Origin: Thermomucor indicae-seudaticae
Lineage: Eukaryota; Mucoromycota; Mucoromycetes; Mucorales; Lichtheimiaceae
Direction of reading: 5' to 3'
Length of the DNA: 64,000 nt
NCBI GenBank assembly: GCA_000787465.1
Contig: JSYX01000138.1
Span: forward strand, 1 to 64,000
How positions within the stretch are numbered: position 1 is the first letter of the stretch; every line of letters begins with the position of its first letter. This document shows positions 1-10,940 of the stretch, piece by piece. Both the position numbers and the translations under genes were made by a program. Under the pieces are notes generated by a model that was given only the letters and a program-made list of their open reading frames with translations, ran no database searches and was not told the DNA's origin.

Positions 1-426
1 TGTAAATCAAAGCACCACGCCGTGCTCAGGTGCACAGTCTGCAGAACAACCTGGAGCAGAGATGTAATGGCCGCCACGCACATCCGTATGGTGTTTTCAT
101 ACATGTCACAACACAGCATTCAAAGGCCATACGCATTCAGACGGTTAATGAGTATCCGCCCTTGACTGGCAGATATCCAGTAACCTAGTTACACATGTTA
201 AAAGTATGAAACGAATAAATTACGTTACGTCGCATTACGGTATAGATACAACCTGCGAACCCAACCTAGAACAAATTTTACCTCATTCGATAGCTGCGGT
301 ATGCGGCTATCTTGACGGTATACCTGAAAATTAGTGCAATAAATGTATGAGAACTCTGCATCGCAATGTATTTAATAATGTGCTCCACCGCTGCCGTTGT
401 CTATGACCTCCTTCAAGCGCACAGTC
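1..426. other. Gene-free stretch at window edge
   Basis: No open frame here shows family similarity or a convincing exon. The stretch is AT-rich with frequent stops on both strands. It may contain the 3' flank of the decayed mariner copy that follows, but I could not define a terminal inverted repeat. Confidence 0.4.
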
Positions 427-720
427 ATAGAATCAATAAAGCTACCTTAAATATTCATATCAGACTTCCACAAGGCCATCTGCCATTTTGGCGGCGGTTC
501 TGACCTCTCCCTTCCTCTTCTGCACAACATTTTTCATAAATAACCACACGTTCTCAATAGTATTCAAGTCTGGCGATTACGCCGGCCACTCCAACTTCTC
601 AACGTCAGAGGCAATAGCCTACCACCGTTCTCCCAAGAGCCCAGTCACTATTGGAAACACCGGCATAGGAGTTGGGACAAGCTTTAAAGGGCACTATCGG
701 CGGGACGGCAGAAACCGAAC
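427..720 (-). pseudogene. Tc1/mariner transposase C-terminal relic
   Basis: On the minus strand the frame reads ...EKLEWPA, a stop, then SPDLNTIENVWLFMKNVV. This is the Tc1/mariner signature around the third catalytic acidic residue (consensus WPAQSPDLNPIENLW). The frame has an in-frame TAA exactly where Gln is expected and another stop upstream, so it cannot encode an active transposase. Only the catalytic C-terminal third is recognisable; the first two catalytic Asp residues and the helix-turn-helix are not visible. Tc1/mariner elements are common in early-diverging fungi. The assignment is firm for the motif, approximate for the ends. Confidence 0.8.
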
Positions 721-742
721 CTGCAAAAATCCTGATCATTAG

Positions 743-974
743 TCAACACCCTTCCATTTAACAAAAAGATGCAGCTTTTTGAATGGGATAATATGGAAGC
801 TTTTAGACATCAGACTTCTTCCCGTTAACTAATGGTCAAGGTGAAATTGCATATACATTTATTTGCTGACTGTTTGATAATGAACAAGTTCTGGATGTTG
901 GCGAAGGTTCGAAAAGGGCGATGAGGTGGAAGGAAAACAAATCCAGATATAGTGGTTGAAGAAGAAGACTGGAA
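743..974. other. Intergenic, no gene seen
   Basis: Separates the mariner relic from the 3' end of the SigF/NTF2-like gene. Frames are short and unlike any family I recognise. Confidence 0.3.
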
Positions 975-1989
975 TCAATAGACAGGGTGTTCAGGGATTT
1001 CCCTTAGTGGTTCTTGGATATAATTGTCGTACTCATTCAATGCAAGAAGCCGATCTTGTCGCACATAGTTTTCTCGCCATCCACGGATACCTTCGAGATA
1101 ATTTTCATGCAGATTCGCTCGGTACTCCTCCAGCTTCTCCAAGTTCTCACGGGCCAAATCCTGGCTACGGCGCTGGATTTCCCTACCACGCATGGACATT
1201 TTATGTGCATGACGCAAAGCGGCATCCAGGAGATCACCCGTGGCTGTCACTAGTTTGCCCATCACGACGCGGAGTACTTGGTTATACCAGAATGAGATAA
1301 GTGGCATTGATTGAATGAGGCCTATTATTAAATGAATTGCTCTGTCGCCCGTATATATTGGCATGCGGTATAACATACCGTCTAGCGTCCAACTATCTTC
1401 TTGTCGATAGATCTTGAGTAACCCAGTATCATCCTCTTCCATGTCCTCATCTGTTTCTCGGAAATGCAATGTAGTGATGGCTGGTACTTGAAGCTTAATG
1501 AAGGATGGGAAGATGCTTGGAGAAATATTCTGTGTAAGATGAACGACGGCTGTTCGTCTAATAAAGAGACACGTCAAAAACGCTTGCAATAGAACCCGAA
1601 GAAACATCTCTATTACCCGTCAAACACAATGTTATTGATCGTAGGAGCTTGACGGTTCAAGGCCTGCCATACAGTATACACACTAGTAACGTAGTAGTAT
1701 TACTTTAAGCCGAATCAGACACCCTCTTGTTTCTCTCCGCTTACTATTGTATATTTTCAACTCCTTTGGTCGTCATGACAGGCGAAGTAAGAACAGCGTC
1801 TTTAAAGAAATAATATTCTAGTACCGGTTTCCATCTTGAAGTGCTATACGAAAACAGGTCCTCGATGATTTCTGAACAAAAAGTGTGAATCGTGGATTAT
1901 GGGTATAGAGACAACACAAAGCTGATCTTACGTTGAATCAAGGTACTGGACGTAGGCTCTACTTGGGTATCAGCGTCCGAAGCCGACAT
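975..1989 (-). CDS. SigF-like NTF2-like domain protein, 4 exons
   Basis: Exons 1932-1989, 1745-1871, 1617-1682 and 975-1557 join in frame to 277 aa, with GTAAG/GTAAGC/GTAATA donors and AG acceptors. The joined protein has the layout of the fungal SigF-like NTF2-like family: a helical N-terminus (YSTSRWKPVLEYYF), a region with WQALNRQAP and NNIVFDG, then strands with VVHLTQNISPSIFP and a short sequence (LKIYRQEDSW) before a hydrophobic stretch around LIIGLIQSMPLISFWYNQVL that could be a membrane anchor. The basic, charged tail (LARENLEKLEEYR) is probably cytosolic. The biochemical role of this family is not established. The long last-exon frame alone would give a false start at 1607; the upstream exons restore the conserved N-terminal part. 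Confidence 0.65.
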
Positions 1990-2967
1990 TGTGTAGAAAG
2001 GACAGTTTGCAATGAGCGTTATAGAGAAGTGGGGCAGAACTGCAGGTGTTGTAAGGGAAGGACTGTGTATGCTATGTGGGTGTAGGTCAGCAGGAAGCGC
2101 TGAACAAACCCAAAACGGGCAAGCGTCCCCTTTCTGATCCCACACCACACCCTCTGCTTTGGGAGTCGTCGATGTTATCGTAGTTATACCAGCCAGACAT
2201 ATGTCATCCATCCAACGACTTTATTTATTGAAGGATCAGTCTTACATTGCAATAAGGAATAGAGAATCCTGCTCGGCATTCTATTTTCCTAAGGATGTAT
2301 GCGTGTCGCTTAACAGAATAACAATGTTTAGAAGCAGAGACCGGCATTTTCGAAGACGTCTGCGCGCGAACAAGTTCAGCGAGATGCCCATTGCTTGATC
2401 TCGATCCGTAAACCTGCTGCTTACCCTACAGCCGGAAAATGTAACACGGATCGGCGAGCTGCAAGAAAACATCATGTTACAACAACTCTCAGGGTTCTAT
2501 GCTTTTGCAGCCACGACACGGAACGTCCGCAGAGGAAACAGATAACGATCATCGACTACCTTCAAGCGCGGTTCTGCAAAGGGTTTACAATAGACGACTG
2601 CTCACGGTGAATGACATGAGATGATTAGATACGACAACTAGCAACTTGCAGTACAAACTGAAAATATGCGTCAACAGAGGATGTACACCCTATCTTTGAT
2701 ACGCGATAATGGTTGATTCAAGCACAGAGGGACGCTTGATAATTCGTGCTCTGGAATGGGCGGGTAACGCGTAAAGCTTGGAAACACCAATCGTAATGAC
2801 GTTCCACAAAATCGTGTAAAATAAGCCCATTGTGTTCTCATCATCACTATACCAATATTTATTTGCATGCAAAAAGCACGGTGAAAAAAGCGATTACACC
2901 TTCATTGTGCAAAGAAGCTTAAAGGACATGTACAAGAAGTTTTCTTTTTGGGGAGAAAAGACGGCCT
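1990..2967. other. Intergenic, no supported gene
   Basis: Nearly 1 kb between two convergently read minus-strand loci. All frames are under 105 codons and none resembles a known family. It must contain the promoter of the SigF/NTF2-like gene (upstream of 1989) and the 3' flank of the HMG/YABBY-like gene. Confidence 0.3.
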
Positions 2968-3533
2968 TTACTTGGATTCGGTGGTGGTCGACGACGACTT
3001 GTTCTTCGGGTTGTCGGGAGAGTTAGCCCAGTTTTGAGCCTAAACAAAGAAAAAAATTTTCTCTCAGTTCAATCCGTAATAAGGTTTATCCCTTCCAAAA
3101 AGCAATACTTACAGCCTTCTTGAATGCCTGTTTACAAAGAAAGAGAGAGCAAAAGAATGGGTGCGTTAGTAATAGTTCCATTCAGTGGGGGAAGGTACGC
3201 GTCAGCAGATTTCAAGCACAGCACAAGCCGCGTCAAGTTAAATATTTTTTTTACTCTTGTGGGACGCGTGGAAAGTGTAAAAGACACTTGCCTCCTTGTG
3301 GGCGATACCAGGGTTGGCAGCCTTGACCTTAGCAAGTTCTTCCTGTAAACGAGGAAAAGTATGTGTAAGCGATATACGATGTTTGATAAAGAAAGATGGA
3401 TGCTTACCTTCATGAATTTGTTGTAGGGCGAAACTTTCTTGGTTGCTATTGTTGTGTTTGAGTGAGTGCACATGGGAAAAAGTTGCGTATAATACATACC
3501 CTTGTTCTGCTTGGTAACCTTCTCCTTGGCCAT
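2968..3533 (-). CDS. Small HMG-box/YABBY-type protein, 5 exons
   Basis: Exons 3500-3533, 3408-3445, 3292-3342, 3113-3127 and 2968-3039 give 69 aa starting MAKEKVTKQNKATKK. The core SPYNKFMKEELAKVKAANPG followed by AHKEAFKKAAQNWANSP is the YABBY/HMG-like helical motif (plant YABBY proteins have AYNRFIKDEIQRIK...THREAFSTAAKNWAH). The tail is Ser/Thr-rich and basic. Such small proteins are predicted chromatin or DNA-binding factors; function is inferred from the fold only. Two oddities: exon 4 is only 15 nt (AFKKA), and the intron before it starts with GC (GAG|GCAAGT) rather than GT. Each exon is needed to keep the motif, so the model is well constrained despite its size. Confidence 0.75.
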
Positions 3534-5626
3534 TACGAAAGTTTGTAGAGTAGCTTCAGATGAATCGATGAATGTAAAGAAAAGTGAAAAATGGCGAGTT
3601 TGCCTATAAGAAAAGATATGAGAGAAAGAAGAAAAGATTTCGATGAGCCCACGCTCTGATATAAGTCGCATTTTGCGCAGCTGGAAAAAAATTGATTCCA
3701 AAGTCAAACCAATCACAATGCCTTATAGACTGATGACGTTTTGCCTCGCGTTGCGAGACAAAGCCCTACAAAAACCATTTTGCGTCTATGATCATTTGCC
3801 ATGCTAAGACAAAGAACTCACCACTTTAGTTTTGAGACGATCGACATGGCCGCTGAACATTCTCATTGACTTGAAGGGCGATTTTTGTCGTCATTTCGCA
3901 TATTATACACGTCTTCATAGACGATCTCGCGCGGACGACTGTGATTTATTCTCCTTTCCCAGAATCCATACTATGTTTCGTGGCAAGTGTCTCTCTCTTG
4001 TGTATGTTTGCTTTTCGCTTGATGCTTATCAATCAAAGAGTTACGATGTGTCTCTTCCCACGTTTGTACAGCGAAAATTTCTCGCGTCTTTGGCGCATCA
4101 GCTAAGCGAGCTACTTTTGCAACTTGTTTTGAATGGGTTATTAAAGACATTGAGACTTGGAAGACTTGTTAGCAGTGGTAAATCAGTTGCCTTCTTTACA
4201 CGTAAAGATGCTGCTGTACTGTAACACTAAAAGTCTGCAGCGGCGCAAGAACCGGCTGCCTTGAAAAGAAAGCAGATGAAGATTGAAGACAAACGCCAAG
4301 TTCTCGATAGAGCCTAAGCTACAAGGATTCAAACAGTGAAATGGCAGTCGAGGCAAGGGATGAACTTTGTGAGGAGGCTCTCTAAAAGTTTGAGCATTCG
4401 CTTGAGAGATGCGAGTATTAACTGTGAGCCTGAAGTATACTTGTACCATGCTGGAAGATTACTGTTTTACCGTTATGCTTCAATACGGAATGAATGGGGC
4501 GACACGGTGCCGACCGAGCCAAGGGTACGGACGGGGAATTTGGAAGAGGTTCTGGAACCTTTTGTGCCTGGCTTTGAAATCGTGGATCAGCTTCGTCCTA
4601 CTCGCTTTTGGTACATATCGTCACTGGACAACGTTCCAACTGAAGAATTTTCGGGAAACTTTCTATTCGTATTACGGTACTGGATCATTTTTTCGTGTTC
4701 GGTTTGTGAAGGTTTCGCCTCAAAAACGATTTGTTGACATATACAGATTCGAGGTTGTTCTAGGGTTATAAAGTCGAACAAGGCTGAAGGAGCTGTGTTT
4801 ACCCCATCGTACAACACCAAACGTCATAAAGGTTTAATTAAGCACTTGTCAAAGCTTCTCACGGAGCCTATTCAATTCGGCAATGCCTGGACTAAGAGCA
4901 GGTCCCAAATTGTATCTGTAGCAAGCTTTTGTCGCGCCTAAACCGAACGATGGACACACAAGACAGAAACAGGAATTTTTAACAGAAAGACACCTCCTCG
5001 TTTAGCACTTGAAAATCTCATGTCCACCGATAAGTGCCTCTGCTGCCAAGCCAAGCGGATCGGAAGAACGATCAGAAAGAACAATCACCCTTGCGATGTC
5101 TGATAACAAATCATGGGAATGTAACGGAATTTACTGTATAGAGCCCCGGCAAGTATGGGTTCGAGGCTCTTGCAGTAGTGCCCTTCAGTTAGCGATCAAA
5201 GGACGAAATAGAAAGCAATGTCATTAACACTTTACGTGTTATGGTATAGTCTTATGTGTTGATAGCGCAGTTATTTCATCATAAATGGATATCGTGGAGG
5301 AAGAGACAAGTAAAGGACCAAGCAAGACTGACAAGGTATAACTGTGAATATGCCGCACAGAATAGTCCGCATTCGAATGCCATCAAAAGTCCAAGAACTA
5401 CCGGATCGGATCATTAAACCTTTCCTGTCAATAGAATGATCATTATGTAGCAAGAGATCGCGCTTCAAGCCGCGGACAACTGAAAAGCCGGACGTGCAAA
5501 TAGCTTAGCCCCGCCGATAGGAACCCGTTAACTCCATGTATAGCAGTCATCTATAGAGCTTACATCAAAAGCGAACCAAAAGACTAGTAGCCTGCAACGT
5601 TTTCGACCTGGTCTTTATTTTTTTCT
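3534..5626. other. Two-kilobase region without recognisable genes
   Basis: Contains several open frames of 70-133 codons on both strands (the longest 4336-4737 plus and 3832-4224 plus). None carries a motif I recognise, and overlapping frames on the opposite strand are equally long, which argues against real coding. A decayed mobile element is possible but I could not find a transposase, reverse transcriptase or terminal repeat motif. Confidence 0.35.
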
Positions 5627-6283
5627 TCAGGTTTCAACGAGTAGACTGCGCAAGCCTGCTAATGCACGCGCTTTGGCGTCGTCGTCTCTGACGAGCCCGA
5701 TCATTAACACAGTAATCGACCGCTCACCCAGTAGATATACTCTGCTTTCCTTTGGATCCTTGAAGGATTGCCGAAATTTGTCCAAGAGCGCCCGGAAATC
5801 AGCTGCTTGGCCATACGGATCCTGTTCATCATTGGCTATGGGTTCCAGAAACTCGTCAATGCTCTTGGTCTTGCAGCAGATACTGGCGCTCTCGCTATCT
5901 GTCCAGCCAAGCTCCACAAGTTCTTGCGCGGACGGCAAGTGGTCATGGGTCCAATGTGCGCTGATCCATTCCAATTGTGCATCGGTCTCTGACACGAGCG
6001 AAAGACTTCGAGACACGCTTGTGATGCTTTGCTGCACTGACTCTAGGGCTGGAAATGTGTCTGCTTGAGTTTTCACTCGCGGCTGCTGACTATGACCACG
6101 CCTCTGTTGTTGTTGCGGAGACGGATTGATGGTGGCATTATTTAGCATCGCAAGATAATTCGTGTCTTCCTGATCCATATTGTGAAACCGACAAAGTACA
6201 GCACTTGCCGTCGGGAAGTTGTGTCGCATCAATTTTGACCTCAAAGGCCGCTTCAGTGGGAAACTGCAGCGACTCAAGTTCAT
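5627..6283 (-). CDS. Nuclease A inhibitor-like (NuiA family) protein
   Basis: A single-exon frame of 218 aa. Residues from about 95 to the end resemble the cyanobacterial NuiA family: SIDEFLEPIANDEQD aligns with the family's S-L-D-F-F motif, followed by a helix (ADFRALLDKFRQSF), a strand VYLLGERSITVLMIGLV, and the family-type terminus ending in LLVET. NuiA binds and inhibits NucA, a sugar-nonspecific beta-beta-alpha-metal DNase/RNase. The first 35 residues contain five Arg, two Lys and no acidic residue and look like a mitochondrial presequence. An internal Met at 6178 (MDQEDTNYLAML) would give a 184-aa form without it. A Gln-rich linker follows. Family call is from motif memory, so moderate; targeting is inference. 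Confidence 0.6.
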   Translation of the reverse strand: MNLSRCSFPLKRPLRSKLMRHNFPTASAVLCRFHNMDQEDTNYLAMLNNATINPSPQQQQRRGHSQQPRVKTQADTFPALESVQQSITSVSRSLSLVSETDAQLEWISAHWTHDHLPSAQELVELGWTDSESASICCKTKSIDEFLEPIANDEQDPYGQAADFRALLDKFRQSFKDPKESRVYLLGERSITVLMIGLVRDDDAKARALAGLRSLLVET

Positions 6284-6687
6284 ACGAAGTGATCGTCTGT
6301 ACTTTCCGAACGCAGGGTATTAAGCTCCCTTGTTAACTTGATACGAAAGACACCGCTGGTCAATGCAAAATGCGGAAACCACCCAATTGTTCACGCCGCG
6401 CTTCATACTGAAAACACGCGATATTTACGCAGAGCCCCACGCGATGTTTTAATTTAGGTATGTTTTCAGCAATGGTACACTCTGCTCAAGTCCCACTACC
6501 CGAATGATACATGAGTATCCCAGGGTCCTTTAACGAATTACGCCATAACTGCTAGATCCCAAGCGTATTGTTTTATTTCGAATATGAAACCTCCACCCGA
6601 ACATCATCTGGACACGTAAAGACCATTAAGTCAGCAAAGAATGCTCTGCAATCGTTGAAGGAGATTACTCACGAGTCTATTTTTCTT
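6284..6687. other. Intergenic between two minus-strand genes
   Basis: Contains the 5' region of the NuiA-like gene and the 3' flank of the complex I gene. No additional coding sequence is supported. Confidence 0.3.
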
Positions 6688-7163
6688 CTATGAGCTAGAG
6701 GTCTTTTTGCGGAAACCTTCCACCTTGTTTTCCTTGATAGCCTTGAAATACAGGTCAGCCAACTCACGGCAGTTGGCATCTATATATACTCTCTTTAGTC
6801 ACGCGCCAACTCAATAAAAAGAGCTGCCTGATATATACAGTGGTTGACACCCTCCGTCATGTAGCACTCATCAAGCTTTTGCTTAATCAGACGAGCTTCC
6901 ATAGCCTTGATCCAGTCGTCGCGAATCTTTTGTGCCCGTGCAGCGTATACAGCTAGTATACGGTTTTAGAATTCACGACTCTCAACATTTCCAATACTTT
7001 TCTTTCTACCTTTGCGATCATTAGGGTCAACTTGATCAAGCGTTGGGACACTGCATTGGGCGTATTGGGGTCAAAGACTGGTTACGTATACTAAATTAAA
7101 TCGCTTGTTTCCGTACCGTTCGAATTGTCTGTGCTGAGGATATTCCCAATCGGCTTCGGCCAT
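6688..7163 (-). CDS. Complex I subunit NDUFB10-like (PDSW), 4 exons
   Basis: Exons 7117-7163, 7010-7050, 6839-6952 and 6688-6779 give 97 aa beginning MAEADWEYPQHRQFER. The diagnostic part is QVDPNDRKAVYAARAQKI, then KLDECYMTEGVNHY, ANCRELADLYFKAIKEN and a C-terminal KVEGF. This matches the NDUFB10/PDSW family with conserved Cys residues (DECY and ANCR), which form disulfides in the intermembrane space. The protein is an accessory membrane-arm subunit of mitochondrial NADH:ubiquinone oxidoreductase. Its presence shows the organism has complex I. Exons 3 and 4 are in different frames, so no single long frame reveals this gene. Confidence 0.85.
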
Positions 7164-7291
7164 GCTTATGATATTCGGAAACGATTTGTTTTTGTAAAGT
7201 CTGTTTTGACGACCCGGCCTGACTGATTTTACGTAGCACAGAAAATTTGCGGGACCTCAGTCCTTTCGTTTTCGCTATTCGGGCTTGAAGT

Positions 7292-7591
7292 GAATAGAGG
7301 ATCTTTTAAAGGAGGAATCGTCAGGATATAGGGATTACTGGGATATGTTGTGCCAAGGATGGTCCCATGGGAGGAAGAAGTACGAAAGCGTTACCAAGAT
7401 CAATGATTTTCTGTTGGACATCAAACGGACGGAAACCAGCCCCATATCCGCGGAAGCCGTTGCCCAACGGAATGCAAAGCTGATACAGTACATACACAAG
7501 TACCTGTAAGGCAAGTTGTATAGCATCATAGGCGTCCAAGAGAACAACTACCATTCACAGATACGGTTGCTCTGTATAAAGAAGGCGTACT
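7292..7591 (+). CDS. Possible 3' exons of an unidentified gene
   Basis: From an acceptor (GAATAG) at about 7291 the plus strand reads EDLLKEESSGYRDYWDML, then GRKKYESVTKINDFLLDIK and AQRNAKLIQYIHKYL. A GTAAGG donor after 7502 and a TTCACAG acceptor would add YGCSV and a stop. Composition and splice signals look like real coding sequence, but I find no matching first exon between 7164 and 7290 and do not recognise the family. It may be a partial or dead gene. Confidence 0.25.
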
Positions 7592-7931
7592 GCTTGCGAG
7601 AGTGTTGCTGATAATGGCTATGTTTGTGAATGCTCAGAGGTTGAGAATAAATAGTCTACAGTAAAAGAACATATCCTGTATGCTTCTCCCCAAGTATCGT
7701 GAAATCGTCGAGACTATTGAACGCCATCCACAAATCTAGTCGATGTGTCTCTAAAACGTTGATAGGCATTGAAGAAGGCCGTAAAAGAAAAATATGAGGC
7801 AAAGGTCTGGTAAACCTTTTAGCTAAAGCCCACGCATACACCCTTGTAGATGCATTAGGAATTATGTAATCAGCCGGTGCTATAGACACAGTTATTGAGT
7901 GTTATAGAGATGCAAGTATTTCAGATGCAAA
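7592..7931. other. No supported gene
   Basis: Short frames only. Separates the candidate exon before it from decayed coding sequence on the minus strand. Confidence 0.3.
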
Positions 7932-8666
7932 TTACAAAGACATTGTATGCATCTTGGGCTCTGGCTTGCAGTTCTGGCGTGGTCTTCGCCATCGGTTGCC
8001 CCACGTCCACGACCTGCTCCCCTTCTGCGGTAGTTTTTCAGCGATCATGCGCAGAAGCTTCATGAGCAGGCGTGTTGGCTCGTCGATGTCATGGGATTTG
8101 CTTCTCGAAAATCTGGCGATGGTCTTGGCTCTCGACCATTTTGGGGACATTTCTTTCTATTCCCGCGAACAGCTATTCATAGGCTTAAAGTCTTGGATAG
8201 CGGGCATGCAGACGCTGCCAGCAGACGCACAGGAACGGTCCAGCTTGTCTGCAGAATTGGGTCACTTAAAGCCTGTTTTTATTCAAACGTCATCCAAACG
8301 TACTCTTGATTCTGGAAGTCAGGAAACATGTCCGCATCAGGTGTCCTTTTTCTCTTCTGCTGGAGGAAGCGATGCTGCGCAAGGGTTCTCAGATTTTCGT
8401 GGGAGGTAGACTAAACCGTAATCTCAGCAAAGTTCAGTAAAAACGATAAAAAGGCGGTGAAGGTGAAGAGAATGTTATGCATATAAAAGATGCATATAAG
8501 AAAAGTAAGGTTCTTTGTATTCTTTCCATGTTGCATGAAGGTCGAAGGCACGCTGGTAAGATTCTGCCATGGAGTGCATCGCGGCCTTTATGCGCTTCGT
8601 CTCTGCCGCAAATTCCGTGCGCTGCTTAAGGGAAGAAGTTGCAAATTGTTCGAAAGTGTATGCACG
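7932..8666 (-). pseudogene. Decayed coding sequence of unknown family
   Basis: Minus-strand fragments in several frames look coding: QYISACRAYTFEQFATSSL and KQRTEFAAETKRIKAAMHSM (8475-8690), HRFLQQKRKRTPDADMFPDF near 8330, and PTRLLMKLLRMIAEKL near 8050. Frames are broken by stops, and only one acceptor (TTTAG near 8408) looks genuine. The sequence lies outside the inverted repeats of the adjacent MULE, so it is either older transposon debris or a host gene disrupted by that insertion. I do not recognise the protein. Confidence 0.35.
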
Positions 8667-8720
8667 GCACGCACTTATGTACTGAACCAATTTCCGGACC
8701 TTGAAAATACAATGGTGACG
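8667..8720 (+). repeat. Left terminal inverted repeat of MULE
   Basis: Reads inward with ACCAATTTCCGGACCTTG in its core, identical to the reverse complement of the right copy at 10941-10988. A 5-6 nt insertion separates the core from the outer decamer relative to the other copy. Confidence 0.65.
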
Positions 8721-8756
8721 TTTCCCAATTTTTTATTAAGAATCTTAAAGTCCCAC

Positions 8757-10887
8757 TCAGGAGTTTCTTTGCGTGGCGAGGTTGCTATTGGCAGGGACGT
8801 CTCTGTCTATGACAATTTCTTCTAATTTTCCTAAATATTCATTAATGGCTATTTTCTCCTCCGTAGTGAATGGCTTCTTGTTTAGACGGAACCCTCCTAA
8901 GAGCCGTGCCGCTCTTTGTCTGAAAGAGTTTTCAGGCTCGATATGATCTTCTTCTGCTGAGGCGCTGTGAGCAGCTGCAGCAGTTGAAGATTCTGCAGCT
9001 GCTGTTTCAGACTGACCGGTCAACTGCTCGTGATGTCCTGTAAATATTCCATAAGAAATGATATTGCCTCTTTGATCCCTTCTGTTCGAGTATACCTTCA
9101 AAAACGCTAAGATTCGGCATGCTGCGCCCGGCCAGATACATATGCTTACATGGACGTTTACGCCAGCTGAAATCGCGGCAACTGCAAGAAATTATGCTAT
9201 CATTATCGACTGCTACTTCATATGTAACACCGTCGCTGGAAAGCGAATGGACACGAAAGCCTTTGAGACTGACAGCAACATCGAAGATGGGTTCAACCGT
9301 GACTTGAAGAACGTTTTCGTTAATGTTTTCTGCAGCAATCATTCGCTTTCGTCGCTCTCTTTCCTCCGGCCCCATGCGCCCGACCTTCGCAATAACCCGC
9401 TGCGTATTTTGCCAGTAATCAAATTCAACGTCGTTCACCAGGATGTATATCAAGCGATCTACCCTGCGATTGCGCTTTCTCTGCAGATAAGTCGTTTTCA
9501 ATTGGTTATGCCATGTTTCAACGTAATTGTTCGTCTCCATGTTGGTGTACATCTGCGGTTGGTATGCCATGCTCCAGCGTTTAAATATATTGTCAACAAG
9601 CCATGTGTTCACGAAGTACAACATGAAGTCCGTGTATTGTGAGTATGCTTCAGTAAACGCACGTAGTTTATCCGTGAATGCAGCACTATCCTTTTCCCAC
9701 ATCATTGACTTCAAATCCTTTATAATGCTTGCATGTACCCTATGGTTCTCGGCTGTACTTCCCAATTTCACTTTCCTGCGTATACCATCCGTCCATGCTC
9801 GTGCCACGTGGAAGAGACAAAACTGAATTGTGGTGTTGGGGAAAATGCGACTAATTGCGTCTACTTCAACAGCACTGCAATCAATGGTTATCTTATTTGG
9901 AGCCGTAAGACCAATAGATCTCAGAAAGGCTAACCATTGACGCAGAGGGTAAGTGGAATGACCCTTTGTGAAAAAGTATGCCACAGGACAGCCATTGCCT
10001 GTAACTGGATGCCGAATTACGGTGGTATACAAAATTCCTTTCGTAGTTGTTATAATGTTGTGCGTGGCATCGAGACAAAAGGACGTGGATGTTAGAAATA
10101 GCGTGCGTTGCTAAGGGGAACAAAAGCCAAACGAAAAGTCATCCTCAAACCTTTCGCCAACGTATGTGCTGTAACCCTTAGATTGCAGCTCATCCAACCA
10201 AAGTCGCACAGATTGTTGCTGATCGTCATGCTTCTTAAAAGCAGCCTCTTCCACTGTTCGATAAAGGTTGTAAATGTCGGTCGTATGCACAGCTTGATCA
10301 CGATTTGTGATCGTGTTGTTAAAGGTATCGTCATCAGCTGTGAAAAAGAGTCTTTACAGCGCTAGACGGATATCTCGCTGCTTATACCCTTCACGGAGCT
10401 TAACCAGAATCTGTTCCTTTATCCGAGAAAAAAGAGGAAGATACTGGAGATCTTCCACAGATCCGATTTCATGATTGTGAGTCCCAGTAACAGAGAACGA
10501 GACAACTTCGGGATTTTCTTCCGTGCAGATTCCAATAAGACGCACGGGACAACCGATCTTCTTACTGGCTTTCTGGATAGGGCGAATGACACCGCTTCGA
10601 CCACCCAATACTCTATTCTCATGGACACGCTTCTGCCCCCATCGATGACAAACGTACGTGTGGGTCCACAGTCTATTTGACTTTCTACCGCGTTTTGCTG
10701 GTGGCTCACTGTCGTCGTTACGCTGGGAAGTGCCGGACTGCTGAGTCGCGTTTGGATACTTATTCCAAACATTCCAACACACGCCGTATTTCTGAGGACA
10801 CTCTCTAACGAAGGTCTCCCATTCACATTTCGGGATGGAACCTTCTGTAGGCATGGGAACGTACTTGGCAACAATAAGGTTAGACAA
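8757..10887 (-). pseudogene. MULE transposase (FAR1-type) pseudogene
   Basis: Begins MSNLIVAKYVPMPTEG at 10887. An N-terminal FAR1/WRKY-GCM1 zinc domain ends in THNHEIGS. The catalytic core has the first Asp in FCLDATHNI, the second in ITIDCSAVEVDAISRIF with the QFCLFHVARAW helix, and the Glu in NNYVETWHNQLK. A SWIM zinc finger (CSCRDFSWRKRPCKH) follows. An intron at 9024-9080 joins SVFEG to HHEQLTGQSE and an Ala/Ser-rich tail. Two in-frame stops break the gene: TAA at 10354-10356, and a TAG near 10110 in CSP*QRTLF, where Trp is expected. Further frameshifts occur after 8757. The frames are otherwise well kept, so inactivation looks recent. Confidence 0.85.
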
Positions 10888-10940
10888 TGGTCAGAGTTCT
10901 TGGGGAAGTGCAAAGAAGATTTTTCCTGGAGGATCGCTGC

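Noticed and set aside
3832..4771. Three overlapping plus frames of 120-133 codons
   Set aside because: Mutually overlapping in different frames with no family motif and no exon signals; I could not choose one as a gene.
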